DNA of 27,187 bases, taken from assembly GCF_040096285.1 (NCBI RefSeq), contig NZ_JBBMEY010000029.1:1-27187 (forward strand). Direction: 5' to 3'. The notes beneath the pieces were generated by a model, which was not told the origin of the DNA, ran no database searches, and saw only the letters and a list, made by a program, of their open reading frames with translations. Within the stretch, counting starts at the first letter, position 1; every line of letters starts with the position of its first letter. This document shows, piece by piece, positions 5,981 to 11,674 of the stretch. A program made the position numbers and the translations under genes. The stretch comes from Ruminococcoides intestinihominis (GTDB lineage: Bacteria > Bacillota > Clostridia > Oscillospirales > Acutalibacteraceae).

Positions 5981-6780
5981 TATTCATCACCAACTTTCTT
6001 GAGAATATAACCGACAACACTCATATATTCAAGACCAACGATAGAACGAGGAGAACTAACACAAGTACGGTTCATTCCGACAGCATTCTTAACTTCTGTA
6101 CGATATGATATAGTTTGAGGAATAACTAAGTCACCGTAGCTTTCCTCTAAAGCTGATAAAACTTCTTTGCTATGTTTGGTTGCTTTTTGATACATTGTTG
6201 GTAAAAAACCAAGAAGATATTTAGACACATCAGTATCCTTTTTGATGTTTACTAAAGTTTGTAAAGTTTTTTCAACTTGAGAATAAGCCAATATATCAGT
6301 TTGAACTGGGATTAATAACTTGTCACATACTGCTAAAGCGTTGGTTACAAGCAAATCACTGGCAGGTGAACAGTCAAGAATGATAAAGTCATACTTGTTG
6401 AAGTATTCATCACTTAATGTATCTTTTAAAATGTTAGTACAATCATTCTTACTGGCAAGATAAGATGGAATACCTTTAAGGGTTTCCTCCTGAGCAGGAA
6501 TAAAATCAAAGTGTTCTGATGTGAAGTGACGAACATAATCATCGTGATTAATGTACATACCACCGATAGAATTAACTAGTAATTCTGCAATAGTTGGTTT
6601 TCGGTCCGGTTCAAAGTTAAGCCATAAGCTACAATTAGCTTGATAGTCTAGGTCAATAACAAGCACTTTCTTGTTACACTTAGCAAGACCACTTGCAATG
6701 TTAACGACTGTAGTTGTTTTACCTACGCCACCTTTTTGGTTCGCTACTGCGATAATTGTTGTTTTTGTGTTCTGTTTCAT
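5980..6780 (-). CDS. parA: ParA-family partition ATPase
   Basis: The 266-residue protein starts directly with the ATPase domain: deviant Walker A KGGVGKTT at residues 16 to 23, Walker A' VIDLDYQAN at 41 to 49, and Walker B DFIILDCSP near residue 130. It lacks the N-terminal DNA-binding domain of long plasmid ParA proteins, so it is of the short (chromosomal, Soj or type Ib) form. With ParB it would position or segregate the element, probably in its excised circular state. AAAGGA lies upstream of the ATG. A parS-like palindrome lies 22 bp before the start, where binding could also regulate the operon. Confidence 0.95.
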   Translation of the reverse strand: MKQNTKTTIIAVANQKGGVGKTTTVVNIASGLAKCNKKVLVIDLDYQANCSLWLNFEPDRKPTIAELLVNSIGGMYINHDDYVRHFTSEHFDFIPAQEETLKGIPSYLASKNDCTNILKDTLSDEYFNKYDFIILDCSPASDLLVTNALAVCDKLLIPVQTDILAYSQVEKTLQTLVNIKKDTDVSKYLLGFLPTMYQKATKHSKEVLSALEESYGDLVIPQTISYRTEVKNAVGMNRTCVSSPRSIVGLEYMSVVGYILKKVGDE

Positions 6781-6801
6781 TTTTAATCTAATCCTTTCAT
6801 C

Positions 6802-6818
6802 GTGGACAATTTGTCCAA
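6802..6818. repeat. parS-like palindrome upstream of parA
   Basis: GTGGACAATTTGTCCAA lies in the noncoding gap between the integrase terminator and parA. It has 16 of 17 palindrome positions. This is the usual place for a parS or a partition-operon operator and is the only noncoding copy in the window. Confidence 0.8.
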
Positions 6819-6830
6819 GTTTATATATAT

Positions 6831-6862
6831 AAAAAACCGATTACTAAAATAAGTAATCGGTT
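6831..6862 (-). terminator. Terminator of the integrase gene
   Basis: ACCGATTACT (6836 to 6845) pairs with AGTAATCGGT (6852 to 6861); the minus strand continues with TTTTTT. It lies immediately after the integrase stop and separates integrase from parAB transcription. Confidence 0.9.
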
Positions 6863-7912
6863 CTAAATATCGTGTTTCATTTTTTCAATATCATATTTTA
6901 AGAATTTATCAAGTTTTTCTACATCAATGTTCCGATATTGTTCCTCTAAGTGTGTATATATATCTAGTGTTAATTGTACTGATGAATGTCCAACAAGTTT
7001 TGAAGCTGTCAGTACATCAATACCAGACAAAAAGAGTAATGTGCAATACATATGCCTTAACTGATGAGCATTAAATCTAGCTACTACTTTAGGAATACCC
7101 TTAGGGTCAAATTTTGAGGGTAATTTATTATTGTGAAGTTCTTTGTATTTTTCACAATATGAATAATAATTAATGTCGTTTTGATAAGTATTCCAATATC
7201 TACTCCAAGTTGAAGGTGTTTGTAATTCACCATTGTTTTGAGGACAAACTAAATAAGATGTAGCATTTAGTTTTGCTTTCAATAAATAATTAATTGCGAA
7301 TTCAGGTAAAGGAACAAATCTAGTCTTACCATTTTTAGTACCTTCAGTAATTATATATTTATTAGTGTCAATTTTTTGTGTGCTTTTATTTATGTATATA
7401 CCTTTACGATTGTACATATCTTCAATATGTACATCATCCCAATTAAGAGCTAACAATTCACCTTTGCGAAGTCCACCAAATAACATAATCATTGCACCAG
7501 TTTGCATACGATTTTCAACTTTAAGTACTAAGTCGTATTGTTCCATAGTAATTGCTTTAACAATTTTTTTAGGTGCATTTTTAGGAATTCGTTTTTTCGC
7601 ATTTCGTGCAGGATTAAGTAATATCAACTCTCTGTCGATTGCAGACTCAAATATATTATAGGATATATTCGCCGTTTGTGATAAGGTCTTTTTACTTGAT
7701 GGTCTTTTTGTGTGTGGGTTTTCGTAAGCAAGTGAGTACATCATATCATCAACCATAATCGGCTTAATATCGATTATTGGATATAAACCAATATAATGAT
7801 TGATTCTCTTAATACAGTTAGTTAGGGATTGACCATATTGATATGTTACACCAATTTTAGCTCGTTGCAACCATTCATTTGCAAATTCACAAAATAATAT
7901 ATTTTTATTCAT
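6863..7912 (-). CDS. Tyrosine recombinase / integrase
   Basis: The 349-residue protein has an N-terminal SAM-like core-binding domain (about 5 to 100) and a C-terminal catalytic domain (about 120 to 330). The catalytic set is visible: R149 in GGLRKGELLAL, H283 and R286 in HQLRH, H309 in VGHSS, and the nucleophile Y319 in DIYTH. It resembles phage and ICE integrases of the XerC/Int group. It is transcribed away from the adjacent tRNA-Arg fragment, its likely attachment site, with a consensus promoter in between. It would catalyse integration into, and excision from, the tRNA gene. Confidence 0.95.
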   Translation of the reverse strand: MNKNILFCEFANEWLQRAKIGVTYQYGQSLTNCIKRINHYIGLYPIIDIKPIMVDDMMYSLAYENPHTKRPSSKKTLSQTANISYNIFESAIDRELILLNPARNAKKRIPKNAPKKIVKAITMEQYDLVLKVENRMQTGAMIMLFGGLRKGELLALNWDDVHIEDMYNRKGIYINKSTQKIDTNKYIITEGTKNGKTRFVPLPEFAINYLLKAKLNATSYLVCPQNNGELQTPSTWSRYWNTYQNDINYYSYCEKYKELHNNKLPSKFDPKGIPKVVARFNAHQLRHMYCTLLFLSGIDVLTASKLVGHSSVQLTLDIYTHLEEQYRNIDVEKLDKFLKYDIEKMKHDI

Positions 7913-7931
7913 TTATAATCACCAAACTAAA

Positions 7932-7960
7932 ATTATAGCATAATTTAATTATTATATCAA
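7932..7960 (-). promoter_or_regulatory. Integrase promoter next to the attachment site
   Basis: TTGATA at 7960 to 7955, a 17-bp spacer, and TATAAT at 7937 to 7932 on the minus strand. The -35 ends eight bases from the tRNA-derived core, so integration state or integrase binding could influence it. Confidence 0.75.
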
Positions 7961-7968
7961 TGCCGCCC

Positions 7969-8013
7969 CTACGAACCAGTAGGTCGGGGGTTCGAGTCCC
8001 TTTCAGCGCGCCA
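7969..8013 (+). other. Attachment-site core: 3' fragment of tRNA-Arg(ACG)
   Basis: The 45-bp segment contains the anticodon loop CTACGAA (anticodon ACG at 7971 to 7973), the 3' anticodon-stem strand, the T-arm with TTCGAGT, the acceptor strand TCAGCGC, discriminator G and encoded CCA (8011 to 8013). Nothing 5' of the loop can form the D-arm or the other stem strand, so it is not a functional tRNA. This is what remains at one end after an element integrates into the 3' half of a tRNA gene; the intact gene should be at the other end. Confidence 0.9.
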
Positions 8014-8014
8014 T

Positions 8015-8046
8015 GCCTTGGAAACTTAGTTTCCAAGGCTTTTTTC
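8015..8046 (+). terminator. Native terminator of the tRNA-Arg gene
   Basis: GCCTTGGAAAC and GTTTCCAAGGC form a perfect 11-bp stem with a TTA loop, followed by TTTTTT. It begins two bases after the encoded CCA, so it is chromosomal and marks the outside of the element. Confidence 0.92.
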
Positions 8047-8217
8047 TTTTGTTTTTTATTTTTTTAATTTTGAATGTAGAAAAAAGGATTGCCTGTTTCA
8101 CAAATTAGGGTTTTTCAATTTTGTCTGTGTGTAAAGGTAAGTTTGTTTTAAATTTAATTGGCTATAAAGAAAAATTTATAGTGAGATTATGCATTTTAAA
8201 TCATATATAACTATGAC
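8047..8217 (+). repeat. Left copy of an AT-rich intergenic repeat
   Basis: Positions 8102 to 8144 match, with 3 differences in 43, the reverse complement of 9734 to 9776 across the insertion sequence. A weaker copy (TTTTTTAATTTTG...GAAAAAAGG) precedes it at about 8058 to 8086, so the repeat is itself tandem. No gene is seen between 8047 and the transposase. Confidence 0.75.
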
Positions 8218-8254
8218 TCACAGGTGTAGGGTCCAACATCGTTGGACCGTTACA
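8217..8254 (+). repeat. Palindromic intergenic (REP-like) element, intact copy
   Basis: CTCACAG, then GTAGG, an 8-bp perfect stem GGTCCAAC/GTTGGACC with a 3-base loop (8230 to 8248), then GTTACA. A second copy with the same layout but different stem bases lies on the minus strand and is split by the insertion sequence. Compensating changes in the stem show that the hairpin is conserved rather than the primary sequence. Confidence 0.75.
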
Positions 8255-8363
8255 AACTAGCCTTTATATAGGTACTTTGCCTTTTGTAGTAAATTATAAT
8301 TTATAGTTTCTACATAGGACAAAGATACATAAAACATTTTACTATTAAACGGGCGAACAATGT

Positions 8364-8410
8364 GTATAGAGTAATAAGATGGTATACAACAGAGAAAGGA
8401 CATGGTATAC
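8364..8410 (+). repeat. Left inverted repeat of the IS
   Basis: Contains GTATAGAGTAATAAGATGG and two GGTATAC boxes about 24 bp apart. It mirrors 9621 to 9664. The doubled box probably gives two transposase-binding sites per end. Confidence 0.75.
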
Positions 8411-8465
8411 AGTTTTGTGATAAAATTAAAGGCATAAAAATCACATAAATAAGGAGAGATTTATT

Positions 8466-9608
8466 ATGCCAATGGAGGACAAAACTGTGGATAAACAAAG
8501 GAAAGAATTTGCAGAGAAAGCACAAACCACTGATAACTTTAGTGCCTTGTGTCGTGAGTACAATATAACACGCAAGACCGGTTACAAGTGGAAAGAAAGA
8601 TATGCAAACAATGAGCCAATGACAGATAGAAGTAAAGTTCCAAATAAGGTGGCAAACAGAACACCCTATGAAATAGAACAACAAATACTTCGAGTCCGTT
8701 ACGAAAACCCAAAGTGGGGTGGCAAACAGATTCAGCATTTCTTGGAAATGAATGGTGTAGAAAATATACCATGTTCTAAAACAATAGGTAACATTCTAAA
8801 GAGAAAAGGTTGTATAAGTAAGGAAGCATCCTTAGCTCATCAACCATACAAGAGGTTTGAAAGAAGTAAGTGCAATCAGATGTGGCAGACAGACTTTAAG
8901 GGTGATTTTGGTTTACTTGATGGTACTAGATGTTATCCTTTAGATATTCTTGATGACCCTTCAAGGTTTTGTATAAAAATAGCTGTAAAGCCCAATTTAC
9001 TAGGGGTTTTAGACAGTTTTCAAGAGGCTTTTTATGAATATGGAATACCTAATTCAGTTCTCTCAGATAATGGAGGAACTTTTAGAGGGTTGCATGGTGG
9101 ATACACTCAATTTGAAAAATGGTTAATGAATAACGATGTATTGCCTATACACGGAAGAGTAAAACACCCACAAACACAAGGGAAAATCGAACGATTTCAC
9201 AGAACAATGAAAGAAGAATTATTAAATATTTATCAGTTTAATAATTTAAGTGAAGCTGATTTAGCATTACAAGAATGGCGTAACAAATACAATTACACGA
9301 GAGGACATCATGCACTAAATATGAAATGTCCGGGTGAAGTATATGAACCAAGTCAAAAGAAATACACGGGAATAATTAAGCCCTATGAATACAGTGGAGA
9401 GTATCATGTGATTAAGGTAAACAGTTGGGGATATTTAAGATTTGCTAAGTGGCAAGAATACTTGAGTGAAACTATGATTGGAGAACAGATTGAATTAAGA
9501 CCAAGTCAAAACGGAAGCACATTTATTGCTTGTTATCGTAACTTTAGAATAGCAGAATTTGATGCTGACACAGGCAAAAGATTAAACAGAAACATAGCAA
9601 GAATTTAG
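8466..9608 (+). CDS. IS481-family transposase
   Basis: The 380-residue single-ORF transposase has an N-terminal helix-turn-helix (about 24 to 48: FSALCREYNITRKTGYKWKE), a second HTH-like region (66 to 115) and an rve-type DDE catalytic core. The catalytic residues appear as D143 (QTDFKG), D201 (LSDNGGTF) and E242 (HPQTQGKIERFHRT). The length and lack of a frameshifted orfA/orfB separate it from IS3. AAGGAGA lies before the ATG. It lies just inside both terminal repeats and is likely functional. Confidence 0.93.
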   Translation: MPMEDKTVDKQRKEFAEKAQTTDNFSALCREYNITRKTGYKWKERYANNEPMTDRSKVPNKVANRTPYEIEQQILRVRYENPKWGGKQIQHFLEMNGVENIPCSKTIGNILKRKGCISKEASLAHQPYKRFERSKCNQMWQTDFKGDFGLLDGTRCYPLDILDDPSRFCIKIAVKPNLLGVLDSFQEAFYEYGIPNSVLSDNGGTFRGLHGGYTQFEKWLMNNDVLPIHGRVKHPQTQGKIERFHRTMKEELLNIYQFNNLSEADLALQEWRNKYNYTRGHHALNMKCPGEVYEPSQKKYTGIIKPYEYSGEYHVIKVNSWGYLRFAKWQEYLSETMIGEQIELRPSQNGSTFIACYRNFRIAEFDADTGKRLNRNIARI

Positions 9609-9620
9609 TATATGCGAATT

Positions 9621-9664
9621 GTATACCATGTCCTTGCGCTCCTGTATACCATGTTACTCTTGAC
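9621..9664 (+). repeat. Right inverted repeat of the IS
   Basis: GTATACCATGTCCTT, then a second GTATACCATG and TTACTCTTGAC; the reverse complement matches the left end, with small gaps. Confidence 0.75.
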
Positions 9665-9691
9665 ACAATGTTCGTCCCTACGACTGTGAGC
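9665..9691 (-). repeat. REP-like element interrupted by the IS (right part)
   Basis: On the minus strand this reads GGCTCACAGTCGTAGGGACG then AACATTGT. Its other half lies left of the IS at 8346 to 8363 (GTTCGCCCGTTTAAT on the minus strand). Removing the IS and one ACAATGT restores a CGAAC/GTTCG plus GGG/CCC hairpin with a 3-base loop, the same geometry as the intact copy at 8217. Confidence 0.7.
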
Positions 9692-9718
9692 CAAAATTTT
9701 GCTATAATTCACACCTAC

Positions 9719-9880
9719 AAACCCTAATTTATAAAACTAACCTTTACGCACAAACAAAATTGAAAAACCCTAATTTATTTAACTAACCAATCTAAACGCA
9801 GAAACAGAATTGAAAAAACCCAATTTATCGAGTAATCTTTTTATATTGACAAAATTGAAAAAACTAATTAATCAATTTTT
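9719..9880 (-). repeat. Right AT-rich tandem repeat, about 3.5 units of 46 to 51 bp
   Basis: Units beginning AACCCTAATTTAT recur at about 9720, 9766, 9817 and 9861, each containing ACAAAATTGAAA. The first is the inverted partner of 8102 to 8144. No gene is seen from 9609 to 10181. Beyond the repeats, 9901 to 9931 forms an 11-bp AT hairpin (TAAAATATAAA with its complement) of unknown meaning. Confidence 0.7.
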
Positions 9881-10000
9881 TATTAACCCACAAAGACAAT
9901 TAAAATATAAATTTGAAAGGTTTATATTTTAAAGGAATGTATATTAAAATTTTAGTGATATTATCTATATAATTAGGTGTATAAATGTGCAAATTTACTG

Positions 10001-10029
10001 TTGACTATTTAGAATTCTTTTGATATAAT
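10001..10029 (+). promoter_or_regulatory. Promoter of the riboswitch-controlled oxidoreductase
   Basis: TTGACT at 10001 to 10006, a 17-bp spacer and TATAAT at 10024 to 10029. Transcription would start a few bases before the riboswitch. Confidence 0.85.
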
Positions 10030-10045
10030 AGCCAAGGTTAAAAAA

Positions 10046-10151
10046 GATTATATAAATTCGAGATACGGTCGAATGTTTCTACTAACTGCCTCAAACAGTT
10101 AACTATAATCCCCATTGGGGCATAGTATTATCTGTTTATGGTGGTTTTTTT
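10046..10151 (+). ncRNA. Purine riboswitch (guanine type) with expression platform
   Basis: P1 is GATTATA (10046 to 10052) with TATAATC (10104 to 10110). P2 is TTCGA/TCGAA with loop GATACGG. J2/3 is TGTTTCTACT. P3 is AACTG/CAGTT with 7-base loop CCTCAAA. The ligand-pairing base equivalent to C74 is C10103, predicting guanine or hypoxanthine rather than adenine. Loop L3 departs from the common CCGTAAA and L2 has C for T. Downstream, TCCCCAT (10109 to 10115) can pair with ATGGTGG (10138 to 10144) before T7, while ACTAT-CCCC/GGGG-ATAGT (10102 to 10126) forms a competing hairpin that also overlaps P1. This fits an OFF switch by termination (inference). Confidence 0.85.
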
Positions 10152-10181
10152 ATGCCCTATTTTAACAAAGGAGAAATTTGT

Positions 10182-11561
10182 ATGAAAATGTATGATGTTA
10201 TTATTGTTGGTGCAGGTCCGGGTGGTATTTTTTCTGCTTATGAGCTGGTTACTAACAATCCAAATATTAAGGTTGCCGTTTTTGAAGAAGGTCACATTCT
10301 TAACAAGAGAAAATGCCCTATTGACGGTGACAAGATTAAGAAATGTATCAATTGCAAAAGTTGTTCAATTATGAGTGGCTTTGGTGGTGCAGGTGCATTT
10401 TCTGATGGTAAGTACAACATTACAAATGACTTTGGTGGTACACTTTACGAATATATCGGTAAGAAAAAAGCTATTGAACTAATGGAATATGTTGACAAAA
10501 TCAATATGGATTTTGGTGGTGAGGGTACAAAGCTATACTCTACTGCCGGTACAGGCTTTAAGAAAATTTGTCTACAAAATAAGCTGAACCTACTCGATGC
10601 ATCAGTTCGTCACCTAGGTACAGATATTAACTATATTGTGCTAAACAACCTATATCACTTCTTAAAAGAAAAGGTTGACTTTTACTTTGACACACCTGTT
10701 ACTACTGTTGAACTTCTTAATGAAAATGATGAGGGCTATATTGTAGATACTGAGAATGAAACATATCAGTGTAAAAAGTGCATTATTTCTGTTGGTCGTA
10801 GTGGTAGTAAGTGGATGGAAAAGGTTTGTCACGAACTAAAGATTCCTACAAAGTCAAATCGTGTTGATATTGGTGTAAGAGTTGAACTACCGGCTGCAAT
10901 TTTCTCTCATCTAACAGATGAACTATACGAAAGCAAAATTGTTTATCGTACAGAACAGTTTGAAGATAATGTAAGAACATTCTGTATGAACCCTAAGGGT
11001 AGTGTTGTTACAGAAAACACTAACGGTATCATTACAGTAAACGGTCATAGCTATGAAGATAAAGAAAAGCAGACTAACAACACAAACTTTGCTTTACTTG
11101 TCAGCAAGCATTTTTCTGAACCATTTAAGGACAGTAACGGCTATGGTGAAAGTATCGCAAGACTAAGCAATATGCTTGGTGGTGGTGTTATTGTTCAGCG
11201 TTTTGGTGACCTTATTAGAGGTAGAAGAAGTAACCCTAAGAGAATTGAAGAAGGTCTTGTTGAACCTACACTTTCAGCAACACCCGGCGACCTTAGTCTT
11301 GTACTACCTAAGAGAATTATGGATGGCATTATCGAAATGATTTATGCACTTGACAAAATTGCTCCCGGTACTGCAAATGATGATACCCTGCTTTATGGTG
11401 TTGAGGTTAAGTTCTACAATATGGAAGTTGAAGTGGATAATCACCTAGAGTCACTACACAAAGGTTTGTATATTATCGGTGACGGTAGTGGTGTTACTCA
11501 TTCACTATCCCATGCAAGTGCAAGTGGTGTATTTGTTGCAAGAGAAATTCTTGAACAGTAA
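10182..11561 (+). CDS. NAD(P)/FAD-dependent oxidoreductase (COG2509-like)
   Basis: The 459-residue flavoprotein begins MKMYDVIIVGAGPGG, the dinucleotide-binding GxGxxG (residues 10 to 15) with the acidic end of strand 2 at VFEEG. A cysteine cluster follows (C45, C55, C58, C61: CX9CX2CX2C), then MSGFGGAGAFSDGK, characteristic of this uncharacterised dehydrogenase group. A C-terminal FAD-contact motif is seen in LYIIGDGSGVTHSLSHASASG. The start at 10182 has AAAGGAG nine bases upstream; the ATG at 10152 sits directly after the riboswitch T-run without a binding site. Purine control suggests a role near purine metabolism or redox, but the substrate is unknown. Confidence 0.88.
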   Translation: MKMYDVIIVGAGPGGIFSAYELVTNNPNIKVAVFEEGHILNKRKCPIDGDKIKKCINCKSCSIMSGFGGAGAFSDGKYNITNDFGGTLYEYIGKKKAIELMEYVDKINMDFGGEGTKLYSTAGTGFKKICLQNKLNLLDASVRHLGTDINYIVLNNLYHFLKEKVDFYFDTPVTTVELLNENDEGYIVDTENETYQCKKCIISVGRSGSKWMEKVCHELKIPTKSNRVDIGVRVELPAAIFSHLTDELYESKIVYRTEQFEDNVRTFCMNPKGSVVTENTNGIITVNGHSYEDKEKQTNNTNFALLVSKHFSEPFKDSNGYGESIARLSNMLGGGVIVQRFGDLIRGRRSNPKRIEEGLVEPTLSATPGDLSLVLPKRIMDGIIEMIYALDKIAPGTANDDTLLYGVEVKFYNMEVEVDNHLESLHKGLYIIGDGSGVTHSLSHASASGVFVAREILEQ

Positions 11562-11627
11562 TCACATTTATTAAGTTTATAAGAGTATTTTTACTTCTAT
11601 TATAAAAACATAGAAAATACAAAAAGA

Positions 11628-11660
11628 GCCAAAGTAAAGTTTTTCTTTACCTTGGCTTTT
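11628..11660. terminator. Bidirectional terminator between convergent genes
   Basis: GCCAAAGTAAAG (11628 to 11639) pairs with CTTTACCTTGGC (11645 to 11656) with one mismatch; T-runs follow on the plus strand and, through the upstream A-run, on the minus strand. It serves both the oxidoreductase and the SNF2 gene. Confidence 0.9.
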
Positions 11661-11674
11661 GTTTTGCAGTAAAT

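Larger units (their letters stand above)
1..8013. mobile_element. Right end of an integrated element in tRNA-Arg
   Basis: The segment runs from the left edge of the window to a tRNA-Arg 3' fragment. It carries a tyrosine integrase next to that fragment, a parA-parB partition pair, SpoVG-like and DnaQ-like genes, a toxin-antitoxin pair, many small membrane proteins and a repetitive surface protein. No conjugation, replication or phage structural gene is visible, so the class (integrative conjugative or mobilizable element, or plasmid-like prophage) cannot be decided here. Five copies of a parS-like palindrome lie only in this segment, which supports it being one unit. The left end and the intact tRNA gene are expected outside the window. 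Confidence 0.8.
8364..9664 (+). mobile_element. IS481-family insertion sequence
   Basis: About 1.3 kb with one transposase gene and related ends. Left end (8364 to 8410) and right end (9621 to 9664, reverse complement) share GT--AGAGTAA, ATGGTATAC and AAGGACATGGTATAC. ACAATGT occurs directly at both outer borders (8357 to 8363 and 9665 to 9671) and is read as a 7-bp target duplication. If the ends are instead the family's usual TGT...ACA, the borders move out by 3 bp. The element looks intact. Confidence 0.85.

Noticed and set aside
7961..8013. Complete tRNA-Arg gene
   Set aside because: Only the anticodon loop and 3' half are present; no D-arm or 5' acceptor strand lies upstream.
8310..8772. 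Minus-strand ORFs of 142 and 77 aa at the IS left end
   Set aside because: They are antisense to the transposase start and to the inverted repeat.
10152..10181. Upstream ATG of the FAD oxidoreductase
   Set aside because: It follows the riboswitch T-run directly without a ribosome binding site, while ATG 10182 has AAAGGAG and begins the dinucleotide-binding fold.
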